From Flaviflexus huanghaiensis (GTDB lineage Bacteria > Actinomycetota > Actinomycetes > Actinomycetales > Actinomycetaceae): 64,000 nucleotides of DNA. Below are positions 9,639 to 17,512 of this stretch, one piece after another. Location of the stretch: NCBI RefSeq assembly GCF_014118685.1, contig NZ_JACFAK010000002.1, positions 124,001-188,000 on the forward strand. Reading direction: 5' to 3'. The position numbers and the translations under genes were made by a program. Under the pieces are notes generated by a model. The model saw only the letters and a program-made list of their open reading frames with translations, was not told where the DNA came from and ran no database searches. Position 1 is the first letter of the stretch, and every line of letters starts with the position of its first letter.

Positions 9639-9640
9639 CG

Positions 9641-10984
9641 ATGAATGCTGTGTGGACCCCGGCCGTTGAGAAGATGAGGGAAGCCGGAATTGGCGACCTT
9701 GCCATCCACGTGTTCCAGCAGAACATCGAGAAGGTCGCCCGTGGCGAATCCTCCTACATTCGCGAGAGCGACATCAGGCCGCTGACAAAGATCCCCCGCT
9801 ACACCGGGGAAGGATCCACGAGCGCCGAGCGAGCCAGCAACGAGTCAGAGACACATGCGATTGCCCAGACCGCGGTTATTAAACTCAACGGCGGTCTCGG
9901 GACGTCCATGGGACTGCACAAGGCGAAGTCGCTCCTCAACGTCACCCCGGACAGGACGTTCCTCGACATCATCATCGCCCAGGTCATGTCTGTCCGTCAG
10001 ATGCAGGGGGTTCGCCTTCCCCTCGTTTTCATGAACTCCTTCCACACCGAAAACGACACACAAAACTACGTGGAACGCTTCGACTCACTTGCCGTCGACG
10101 ATTTGCCCCTCAGCTTCATTCAGAATCGAGTTCCGAAACTTCTGAGAGGCGACCTGACGCCCGCCGAGCATCCCAATGCCGACCTTGAGTGGTGCCCTCC
10201 AGGACATGGAGACCTCTACACCGCCCTGCCCGAATCCGGCCTCCTGGAGGAGCTCCTCGACCGCGGATACCGTTACGCCATCGTCTCCAACTCAGACAAC
10301 CTCGGGGCATTCCCCGATGCAGCCCTCGCCCAGTGGTTCGCCGACAGCGGCGCACCTTTCGCCATGGAGGTCTGTAGGCGAGAAGCAAACGACCGAAAGG
10401 GCGGCCACCTCGCGGTCCGAGCCTCCGACAGCAAGCTCATCCTCCGCGAACTCGCACAAACCGCACCGGAGGATGTCGACCACTTCCAGGACATCGAGCG
10501 TCACTCCTACTTCAACACGAATACGCTGTGGCTCGACCTCGAGGCGCTCGCGGACGAACTGGGAAGGCGTGGCGGTTATCTTGGCCTGCCCCTCATCCTC
10601 AACGCGAAAACAGTCGACCCGACCGACGCGACATCAGCCGAGGTCTATCAGCTGGAAACAGGGATGGGAGCGGCGATCGAGATCTTCGACGGCGCACTCG
10701 CCATCGAGGTTGATCGATCCCGGTTCTTGCCAGTTAAGACGACGAATGACCTGCTGCTCATTCGCTCTGACGTCTACGATGTCGCGCCAAGCGGCGTCAT
10801 CACGAGAACCATCGATCAAGCTCCTACGATCTGGCTGGACCCGGAGCACTTTGCTCACGTCGACAAGTTCGACGCACGCACGCACCATGTTCCCTCGTTG
10901 GTTGAGGCGACCAGCCTGACCGTCACGGGGGACTACACCTTCCCTCAAGGGTTGGTCATCAGAGGAGACGTTAGCCTCCCGTAG
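9641..10984 (+). CDS. UTP--glucose-1-phosphate uridylyltransferase, eukaryotic (UGP2) type
   Basis: This 447-residue enzyme makes UDP-glucose from glucose-1-phosphate and UTP. It shows the UGP2-family nucleotide loop K-L-N-G-G-L-G-T-S-M-G-L followed by K-S-L-L, then F-M-N-S-F-H-T, W-x-P-P-G-H-G-D-L-Y, S-N-S-D-N-L-G and F-N-T-N-T-L-W-L. It is not the shorter bacterial GalU type. The ATG at 9641 is chosen because the AAGGAAGG ribosome-binding site ends 6 nt upstream; an ATG at 9635 would be too close. UDP-glucose feeds cell-wall and storage glycan synthesis. Confidence 0.93.
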   Translation: MNAVWTPAVEKMREAGIGDLAIHVFQQNIEKVARGESSYIRESDIRPLTKIPRYTGEGSTSAERASNESETHAIAQTAVIKLNGGLGTSMGLHKAKSLLNVTPDRTFLDIIIAQVMSVRQMQGVRLPLVFMNSFHTENDTQNYVERFDSLAVDDLPLSFIQNRVPKLLRGDLTPAEHPNADLEWCPPGHGDLYTALPESGLLEELLDRGYRYAIVSNSDNLGAFPDAALAQWFADSGAPFAMEVCRREANDRKGGHLAVRASDSKLILRELAQTAPEDVDHFQDIERHSYFNTNTLWLDLEALADELGRRGGYLGLPLILNAKTVDPTDATSAEVYQLETGMGAAIEIFDGALAIEVDRSRFLPVKTTNDLLLIRSDVYDVAPSGVITRTIDQAPTIWLDPEHFAHVDKFDARTHHVPSLVEATSLTVTGDYTFPQGLVIRGDVSLP

Positions 10985-11000
10985 GGGAGCAACTCAGCAC

Positions 11001-12041
11001 TTAGTCGGCCGTAAAACCGAGGACTCGGTCAACCCTGGGACGGAAGTACGCCGGCCCCTTCATGACCTTGCCATCGGGACGATAGATCGGCTTGCCGTCC
11101 TCACCGAGCTTCGACAGGTTGGCGGCTTGGACTTCCCGTAGCACGTCGGCGAGAGGTATTCCGGTTTCCAGCGCCATGCCGTAGATGACATAGATGAGGT
11201 CGGCCAGAGCATCGGCCGTTTCGACGGTGTCACGCGAGTTATCATCTCGCTTCACCGCCTCACCGTATGCTTCGTCGACGATGCGGCCAGCCGCCTCGCC
11301 GTAAACAGCGGCGACGAGCTCGTGGAACTCCTCTGCGATAAGAGCCATGCGCATGTGGGTACGGTCCCGGTCAACGTTTGGGCCATCATCGGCGATCGGC
11401 ATCGCATACGTCTCGTGGAACTCGCGGACGAGCGCCTCGGGGTCCTTGGGATTCCATACTGGTCTGCGGCCGGGGGACGGCCCGAACCAGGGCTCTGCCG
11501 GTTCCATAGCATCGCACGGAAGGAGCGTTGCCCGCAAATAGTTTCTGATCTTCCCCTTCTCGATGACAGCAGCCCGCTGAATACCTTCGAAGACAAAGCC
11601 GTTACGCCACGCAACCTTTGCACTTGCCCAGTTCACGTCGTTGCCCTCGACGGCGCATGCCCATCCAATCGCGAAGCAGCCGCGCTCAAAAGCGAATTCG
11701 CATACTGCCCGAACAGCCTCCGTCATGTACCCGTGGCCTCGAGCCTCTGGGTTCGCCCAGAATCCGACCTCGGTCCGACGCCCCTGTCCAACGGGGAGAT
11801 AGAGGTCGACAAGACCGACGAACAGATCATCGGCATAAATTGCCCACACCGGGCAGTCCTCGTTCCATCTGCGTGGGATTGATGAGAGGAATTCCGCCGC
11901 GTCGTCAACTCCATACTGGCTCGGCACCGTCGTCCAGCGCTGAATCTCGGGATCTTGACAGATCTGTGCAAGATCCTCGGTCAGCTCCAGCGTTGGAACC
12001 TCGAGGCGAAGTCGTGTGGTCGTAAGGGAGGCTCGTTCCAT
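11001..12041 (-). CDS. Fusion: GNAT acetyltransferase (RimJ/RimL-like) + MazG-like NTP pyrophosphohydrolase
   Basis: The 346-residue product has two domains. Residues 1-175 are a RimJ/RimL-type N-acetyltransferase: T-T-R-L-R-L start, E-V-G-F-W-A-N-P-E-A-R-G-H-G-Y-M-T-E-A acetyl-CoA loop, and N-x-A-S-A-K-V-A-W-R-N-G-F. Residues 220-346 are an all-alpha MazG/PRA-PH-like domain: M-A-L-I-A-E-E-F-H-E-L then D-A-L-A-D-L-I-Y-V-I-Y-G, matching the metal-binding E-x-x-E and E-x-x-D helices, followed by N-L-S-K-L-G and a K-G-P-x-Y-x-x-P end. A Pro/Trp-rich linker joins them. The frame is continuous, so this is a real fusion. The substrates of both halves are unknown. It is convergent with the UGPase. 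Confidence 0.85.
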   Translation of the reverse strand: MERASLTTTRLRLEVPTLELTEDLAQICQDPEIQRWTTVPSQYGVDDAAEFLSSIPRRWNEDCPVWAIYADDLFVGLVDLYLPVGQGRRTEVGFWANPEARGHGYMTEAVRAVCEFAFERGCFAIGWACAVEGNDVNWASAKVAWRNGFVFEGIQRAAVIEKGKIRNYLRATLLPCDAMEPAEPWFGPSPGRRPVWNPKDPEALVREFHETYAMPIADDGPNVDRDRTHMRMALIAEEFHELVAAVYGEAAGRIVDEAYGEAVKRDDNSRDTVETADALADLIYVIYGMALETGIPLADVLREVQAANLSKLGEDGKPIYRPDGKVMKGPAYFRPRVDRVLGFTAD

Positions 12042-12339
12042 GTCGTCCAGGGTACTCGGTCAAGAACACCCAGCAGGAACCAGAAGAATGAGGCCCGGAT
12101 TAGTGAGGGCGCTCAAGTTCTTGTGAGTGGCGTCGTGGTCGTTTTCCCGTTCTTCCCGACCTGTGACGAGACTGCCCATCGCCGCGATAGCGTGTCCATC
12201 CGAATCGGTCGTTCTCGTCGTTGGCAGCCTCCGGACGCACGCCTCTCTTCATCCACGATTCGTGCTTCACATTCTCCTGCATCGACGCCCGCGTGCTCGC
12301 CTTTTCGGAATTACCAGCTCGGGGTAGCCCCATATCTAG
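12042..12339. other. Intergenic region without recognisable gene
   Basis: About 300 nt lie between the divergent GNAT-MazG and reductase genes. The minus-strand ORF through it shows no family signature or ribosome-binding site and runs into the next gene. I see nothing functional except the promoter/operator at its right edge. Confidence 0.5.
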
Positions 12340-12354
12340 TTTAGTTGCTAAAGT
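12340..12354 (+). promoter_or_regulatory. Likely MarR operator overlapping a leaderless -10
   Basis: The palindrome TTTAG-TTG-CTAAA (12340-12352) overlaps TAAAGT (12349-12354), which sits 6 nt before the ATG at 12361 and fits the -10 of a leaderless transcript. An AT-rich palindrome over the -10 of an operon that encodes a MarR repressor suggests autoregulation. This is an inference from position and symmetry. Confidence 0.6.
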
Positions 12355-12360
12355 AGTTAC

Positions 12361-13002
12361 ATGGTTTCTACTATCGCAGTTTTTGGAGCGACTGGTCGCA
12401 CGGGCCGTCGAGTCGTCGAGCGGGCTCTCTCCCACGGGTTGGCCGTACGAGTTTTGGCTCGCGACCCCGCGAAGATTGTGTTAGCCGATGACCGGCTCAC
12501 GGTGATCGAGGGCGATGTGCTGGATGCGTCGTCGGTGGATAAGACGGTGGCGGGTGCCGAGGCGGTCGTGAGCGTTATCGGCCATGTCAAGGGCTCTCCT
12601 GCCACGTTGCAGGCCGATGGCACAACATTCATTGTGAACGCAATGCAACGCCACGGGGTCAGCCGAATCATCACCCTCTCCGGCGGTGGGCTCCGAGCCG
12701 AGGGCAAGGACAAGCCGAAGATGGCCGACCGCATGATCCGGGGACTGTTGAAGGTACTGTCGGGCCGAGTTCTTGCCGATGCTGAGGCGCACGTGGACGT
12801 TCTCAAGCGCAGCGGCCTCGAGTGGACGGTCGTTCGGGGACCGCGGTTGACTGAGGAGCCAGGGACGGGCTCATACCGGGTCGGGTGGGTCGGCGGGGAC
12901 AGCACGACAAAGCTCAGCCGGGATGACTTAGCGGACTTCATTCTTACCCAGATCGATGATCGTCAGTACGTGTGGGACATGCCGTTCGTGAGTGGCCGAT
13001 GA
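12361..13002 (+). CDS. NAD(P)-binding, NmrA-like/atypical SDR reductase
   Basis: The 213-residue protein begins with the Rossmann motif A-V-F-G-A-T-G-R-T-G-R-R-V-V and shows further atypical-SDR elements: V-x-x-L-A-R-D-P-A-K, D-V-x-D-x-x-S-V and S-V-I-G-H. No catalytic Y-x-x-x-K is evident, as in NmrA-like and NAD(P)H-sensing members. It is the first gene of a three-gene unit with overlapping stops and starts around a MarR regulator. A role in sensing or detoxifying quinones or electrophiles is plausible but inferred. Confidence 0.85.
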   Translation: MVSTIAVFGATGRTGRRVVERALSHGLAVRVLARDPAKIVLADDRLTVIEGDVLDASSVDKTVAGAEAVVSVIGHVKGSPATLQADGTTFIVNAMQRHGVSRIITLSGGGLRAEGKDKPKMADRMIRGLLKVLSGRVLADAEAHVDVLKRSGLEWTVVRGPRLTEEPGTGSYRVGWVGGDSTTKLSRDDLADFILTQIDDRQYVWDMPFVSGR

Positions 13003-13442
13003 CGACCGACAGCAACCGTGCCGAGCTGATCAGGGAGATCCTCAGTGGGGTCACTGCCCTCGCTAAGGTCCTGTCAACGGAACAGCGACGACCGTTCGAG
13101 GGAAAGGTCCTGTCCAGGTCACAGCTCTTGGCGCTGTTTCTTCTTGCGCGCGTGCCGGCTGGTTTGACCCCTGGCCGACTCGCCGAGCTTCTCGATGTGA
13201 CACCGGGTGCGGTGACTCAGCTCATTGACGGTCTGCGCGCCGAAGGACACGTTGAGACCCAGGTGAGTCGTACAGATGCACGATCACGCATTGTTGTGCT
13301 GTCCGGTTCGGCGCACCAGGAGGTGGAGCGCTTCGAGACAGCCGTCGTGGCGCGTCTTCAAACCCGGTTCGCCGGCCTCACCGATGGAGAACTGGCATCT
13401 CTCGCCCACATGATGAATCGCATTACGACAGAGGACAGATGA
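12999..13442 (+). CDS. MarR family transcriptional regulator
   Basis: The 147-residue protein has the MarR winged helix: L-T-P-G-R-L-A-E-L-L-D-V-T-P-G-A-V-T-Q-L recognition region, then D-G-L-R-A-E-G-H-V and the D-A-R-S-R-I-V-V-L wing. The ATG at 12999 overlaps the preceding stop (ATGA) and is preferred to an in-frame start 27 nt upstream. It probably represses its own operon through the palindrome at 12340-12352, with release by a small ligand. Confidence 0.9.
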   Translation: MTTDSNRAELIREILSGVTALAKVLSTEQRRPFEGKVLSRSQLLALFLLARVPAGLTPGRLAELLDVTPGAVTQLIDGLRAEGHVETQVSRTDARSRIVVLSGSAHQEVERFETAVVARLQTRFAGLTDGELASLAHMMNRITTEDR

Positions 13443-14296
13443 TGAGCATTCTTGTGACCGGCGCAACCGGGACGGTTGGTGCCGCGGTGGCAGAATTCCT
13501 GCTCGACCGCGGAGCCAGCGTGGTCGGTGCTGTGCGCAACGACGCCGATGCGCTTCGCCTGCAAGCGGGCGTTGAGCCGCGGCGCTTCGACTACTCGATG
13601 TCACCGACCGAGCTCGATCAAGCCCTCGACGGATGTGACCGGCTTTTCCTCATGCGTCCCCCGGCAATCGCCGACGTGCACACCTACCTGTTCCCGACCA
13701 TTGATGCCGCCGTGCGCCGCGATATCCGACAGATCGTCTTTCTCTCCCTCCAGGGCGTTCAGTACAACCGCACGACCCCGCACTTCGCGGTTGAAGAATA
13801 TCTGAAAAGCTCTCGCGTACCTTTCACCTCACTGCGCCCAAACTTCTTCATGCAAAATCTCTCCACGACACACGCGGGCGAGATTCGCGAAATGGATGAG
13901 GTATTCGTTCCGGCCGGGCGTTCTTTCACTGCGTTTATCGACGCGCGAGACATCGGCCGCGTCGCTGCCGCTGTGCTTACCGAACCTCGTCACATCGGCA
14001 AGGCGTACACACTGTCCGGTGAACACAGTCTGAGCTACCGCAAGGTCGCCGATATTCTCAGTGACGTGCTCGGCCGCCGCATCCATTACCGGCGACCCAG
14101 CGAAAAGGACTACCTCACCCACCTGCGCGAGCAGGGCCAACCCGAGGACTACATTGCCGTTCAGCGAATGATCTACCGTCTCGTTCGCTTCAACGTGTCC
14201 GCGTTCCCCAATACCTCCGTAAGGCGCCTCACCGGACACCCGGCCACCACCTTCGCCGAGTTCGCACGGCGCGAGAGGGCCGCCTGGGAGTCCTAA
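13439..14296 (+). CDS. NmrA-like NAD(P)H-binding reductase
   Basis: The 285-residue protein starts with I-L-V-T-G-A-T-G-T-V-G-A-A-V, the extended Rossmann loop, followed by G-A-V-R and F-D-Y. It later has Y-L-K-S-S-R-V-P-F-T-S-L-R-P-N-F-F-M-Q-N, the signature of NmrA/QOR2-type reductases, and a Y-T-L-S-G motif near residue 190. It overlaps the MarR gene by 4 nt, so all three genes of the cassette are translationally coupled. Two paralogous reductases flanking a MarR gene suggest an inducible response to quinone or aldehyde stress; this is inference. Confidence 0.88.
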   Translation: MMSILVTGATGTVGAAVAEFLLDRGASVVGAVRNDADALRLQAGVEPRRFDYSMSPTELDQALDGCDRLFLMRPPAIADVHTYLFPTIDAAVRRDIRQIVFLSLQGVQYNRTTPHFAVEEYLKSSRVPFTSLRPNFFMQNLSTTHAGEIREMDEVFVPAGRSFTAFIDARDIGRVAAAVLTEPRHIGKAYTLSGEHSLSYRKVADILSDVLGRRIHYRRPSEKDYLTHLREQGQPEDYIAVQRMIYRLVRFNVSAFPNTSVRRLTGHPATTFAEFARRERAAWES

Positions 14297-14608
14297 AGCA
14301 CGCCACTGCTCCCGCGCACGCGACGGTGTGGCACTAACGTCGCATAGCGGAAGGCTCTCGTTGCTCCTGCAACCTCAAGCATCTGAGAAGAAGGAGCGGC
14401 CCCCCATTCGCGCGCGGAACCTTCGTCGCGGCTTGCTTGGGTTTGTGACGTCTCCCTAGATGCCCACTCAGAGATCGTTGCGCACATGAAGGTCGGGCCA
14501 TGAGCTCCGGAGCGGAGACATGGCGTTGATTGTCAAGTTCCAGGACGCGAGCTAGCCAAGGTCATCCTCGTCGCGAGAGGCAGAGAGAACAAACGGTGCT
14601 TTGCTCCC
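14297..14608. other. Intergenic region, no gene seen
   Basis: This 312-nt gap separates convergent genes (reductase on plus, nuoN on minus). Short ORFs on both strands show no recognisable family, and I find no strong terminator hairpin. Confidence 0.5.
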
Positions 14609-16012
14609 TCAGGAGAGGGCGGGCCAGGCGATCCCCGCCCCGATTCCGAGCACAAGCACCGCCACGGCAGAGGCAATGGCGGTTGCCGACGACCATGGTG
14701 TCGGCAGGAATTGACCCATCCCGTGCGAGGCGCGAGCCTCGCCGCTACGGTACACAGGTGCGATCCATCGCACGTAGTAGAACAGACTGACAACACTGTT
14801 GACGAACACGGCGATCGCGAGCCAAGCCACCCCGCCATCCCACGCTGCGGCCGCGGTCACGAGTTTCCCCACGAACACCGCTGTGGGTGGGGTGCCTACC
14901 AATGAAAGCAACAGCACGACCAACGCGGCTCCGAGCCACGGGCGCTCGCGGCCCAGGCCCCGAAACTCCTCCAGGTCCCGCAGCTCGGGGAAGGCGGTCG
15001 AAACTGCGAAGGCCCCGAGGTTCGTAAGGACGTAGGCGGCGAGGTAAAACAGTAGCGCAGGGAGGGCGAGGTCGCTTCGCGTGACAACCGCGAGGGGCAC
15101 AAGCAGGTAACCCACCTGGCTGACGGTAGACCAGCCGAGCAGACGGCGAGGATCGGACTGCCAGAATGCGGCAAGGTTCCCCAACGTCATGCTGACGACT
15201 GCGAGCAGTGCCACCAGGAGTGGCCAGGCCAACGTGGCGGGCATGATCTCGAGCACTCGATAGATGGCGATGAGAGCACCGACCTTCGGCACCGTAGTGA
15301 GGAAAGCCGCAACGGCTCCCCCCGCGCCCTGAGCGGCATCCGGAATCCAGAAGTGCCCCGGCACACCTCCCACCTTGAACATCAAGGCCATGACGACGCT
15401 GGCCGCACCCAGCCCCACGGCACCCGGGGGAGCCCCCGCGAGTTCTCGAGCCAACGGCCCATACAGGGTCGTGCCCGACACCCCATAGAGGACCGTTATT
15501 CCTCCGAGGAGGACGATGCCGAACAGAGCGCCGATGAGGTAGGCCTTCATCGTGGCCTCGGCCCCGTTGGGGGTGGAGCTGACGCCGATGAGGCCATAGA
15601 GGGGGATGCTGGAGAGTAAGAATCCGACCGCGACGATGAGTAGGTCGTTGGCGCCTGCGAGGATGAGTGTGCCTGCGGTGGAGAAGAGCAACAGTGCGTA
15701 GGTGTCACTCTCGCGAGGGGAGCCGGCGATCTCGTCGCTCGCGAGCGCAAGAACGATCAACGTTCCGAGCGGGGCGATGATCCTGGCGATAGCGGTGGCG
15801 TCGTCGATCGCGAAAGTCCCGCTCATCGCCTGCTGAGCGGGACCGAAGAGGCTGACCGCGCCGGCAATGGCTGCCCCGAGGCAGGCGATCGCTGCGATCA
15901 AGCGACTGACCCATTGTCTGGTTCGCGGGAGGAATGAGCCGCCGAGGAGCACCGCCATGCCGCCAAGGAAGATAGAGATTTCAGGCAACAGCAGCATCGG
16001 CCGCATGTCCAT
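14609..16012 (-). CDS. nuoN: NuoN-like antiporter subunit of a complex I membrane arm
   Basis: The 467-residue protein has about 14 membrane helices and the Nuo antiporter pattern: M-F-K-V-G-G-V-P-G-H-F-W-I-P-D-A (channel Lys), T-T-V-P-K-V-G and G-T-P-P-T-A-V-F-V-G-K-L. By eye the TM5 glutamate of E. coli NuoN (E133, before S-L-P-L-F-G) aligns with a leucine (L-L-S-S-I-P-L-Y-G). This would weaken the usual proton entry, but other acids could substitute. It is the last gene of the cluster, 6 nt after nuoM. Confidence 0.88.
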   Translation of the reverse strand: MDMRPMLLLPEISIFLGGMAVLLGGSFLPRTRQWVSRLIAAIACLGAAIAGAVSLFGPAQQAMSGTFAIDDATAIARIIAPLGTLIVLALASDEIAGSPRESDTYALLLFSTAGTLILAGANDLLIVAVGFLLSSIPLYGLIGVSSTPNGAEATMKAYLIGALFGIVLLGGITVLYGVSGTTLYGPLARELAGAPPGAVGLGAASVVMALMFKVGGVPGHFWIPDAAQGAGGAVAAFLTTVPKVGALIAIYRVLEIMPATLAWPLLVALLAVVSMTLGNLAAFWQSDPRRLLGWSTVSQVGYLLVPLAVVTRSDLALPALLFYLAAYVLTNLGAFAVSTAFPELRDLEEFRGLGRERPWLGAALVVLLLSLVGTPPTAVFVGKLVTAAAAWDGGVAWLAIAVFVNSVVSLFYYVRWIAPVYRSGEARASHGMGQFLPTPWSSATAIASAVAVLVLGIGAGIAWPALS

Positions 16013-16018
16013 GCCGAC

Positions 16019-17509
16019 CTACCTTCCAACCAGCTCGACGGCAGCCGCGGCAGCCGGTTCGATCATCTCGAGCAGTGGGCCGGGCAGGATCCCGATGACA
16101 ACCACGAGCGCAAGTAGCGGGACGATCGACCATGCCTCGTTGGGATGCAGATCGGCGAATTCGTCGGAGCTACCGCGGGTCTCTCCGGTGAGTAACGACT
16201 GTAACGCGCGCAGGAAGAGGGCGGCGGTGAGGAGAATACCGAGAACGGCGATCGCGGTGATTGGGCTGGCGGCGATGCTTCCGGTGAAGATCTGGAATTC
16301 CGCGATGAACCCGGAGAACCCGGGAAGTCCGAGCGAGGCGAATGCTCCTATCGCAAGGAGCGCAGCGAACCGTGGGGCTGGCGCAGCGAGGCCGCCGTAG
16401 TCGGACATGACGTAGCTACTGCGGCGCTGCCACAAGATCCCGGCGAGGAGAAATAGTGCACCGGTGATGAGGCCATGGCTGACCATCTGGGTCACAGCCC
16501 CCGAGACCGCGATCGATCTGGCCTCCACGGTATCGGCGGTGACGAGGCCGGCGGCGCCGAGCGCGACGAGAATGTAGCCCATGTGGTTGACAGAGGTGTA
16601 GGCGACCATCCGCTTAAAATTCGTTTGGGCGAGGGCGACAAGCGCGCCGTAGAGGGCAGAAATAATGCCCACGGCGATGATGATCCACGCCCAGGCCCGC
16701 CACGCGTCGGGCAACATTGGCATTGCGATCCGAACGAATCCGTACGTGCCCATCTTGAGTAACACCGCGGCAAGCACGGCGGAGCCGATCGCGGGTGCGT
16801 CGGTGTGGGCCGGGGGTAGCCACGTGTGGAAGGGCACGGTGGGGGTTTTGATCGCCAATCCCAGGACGATTGCAGCCAGCACCGCGCCTCCTACGAGCGG
16901 GTTATCACTCAGAGGCGGAGTCGCAGTGAGCTCAACCATGTCGAACGTATGCGGGGCTGCCCCGAGATACAGGCCGATGAAGCCGAGCAACAGGGCGAGC
17001 GAGCCGAGGAACGTGTAGAGGAAGAATTTCAGCGCCGAGCGTGCCGCATCCTTGTGCCCCCACCCGGCGATGACGAAATACATCCCGACGATCGACAGGT
17101 CGAAGAATACGAAGAACAGGATGAGATCCGCTGCGAGGAACACTCCGGTGCTCACGGACTGCAAGAAGAGGAATAGGGCGGCTTGGAGCCGGGGGAGGCG
17201 GGTGTCCCGGAGGGCGTAGATCGCGCACGCAAGGAAGATGACCGCGGTGAGAGCCACGAGCGGCAGCGAAAGCCCATCGACGCCCAGGTGATAGCTGCTA
17301 CCGATGCCTGGCATCCACTCGATGCGTTCTGAGAGCGCGCGTTCGCCAGGTGGGGGCGTCGTGTACATGCCCCATACGGTCGCGACAAGTATGACCTCAA
17401 GCCCCGCGGCGCCGACCCACGCCCAGCGTGCCGCAGCGTCACTGATCGCGGGCACGGCGACGAGCAACAGCGCTGCGGCCAAGGGGAACAGAATGATCAA
17501 CGAAAGCAC
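16019..17509 (-). CDS. nuoM: NuoM-like antiporter subunit of a complex I membrane arm
   Basis: The 496-residue protein has 13-14 membrane helices with clear NuoM motifs: G-V-D-G-L-S-L-P-L, K-T-P-T-V-P-F-H-T-W-L-P-P-A-H-T-D-A-P (channel Lys), L-L-K-M-G-T-Y-G and G-L-P-G-F-S-G-F. The TM5 glutamate (E144 in E. coli) aligns with Asp in F-F-D-L-S-I-V-G-M-Y-F, a conservative change. The gene lies 3 nt after nuoL. Subunit M transports protons in the membrane arm. Confidence 0.93.
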   Translation of the reverse strand: MLSLIILFPLAAALLLVAVPAISDAAARWAWVGAAGLEVILVATVWGMYTTPPPGERALSERIEWMPGIGSSYHLGVDGLSLPLVALTAVIFLACAIYALRDTRLPRLQAALFLFLQSVSTGVFLAADLILFFVFFDLSIVGMYFVIAGWGHKDAARSALKFFLYTFLGSLALLLGFIGLYLGAAPHTFDMVELTATPPLSDNPLVGGAVLAAIVLGLAIKTPTVPFHTWLPPAHTDAPAIGSAVLAAVLLKMGTYGFVRIAMPMLPDAWRAWAWIIIAVGIISALYGALVALAQTNFKRMVAYTSVNHMGYILVALGAAGLVTADTVEARSIAVSGAVTQMVSHGLITGALFLLAGILWQRRSSYVMSDYGGLAAPAPRFAALLAIGAFASLGLPGFSGFIAEFQIFTGSIAASPITAIAVLGILLTAALFLRALQSLLTGETRGSSDEFADLHPNEAWSIVPLLALVVVIGILPGPLLEMIEPAAAAAVELVGR

Positions 17510-17512
17510 GCG

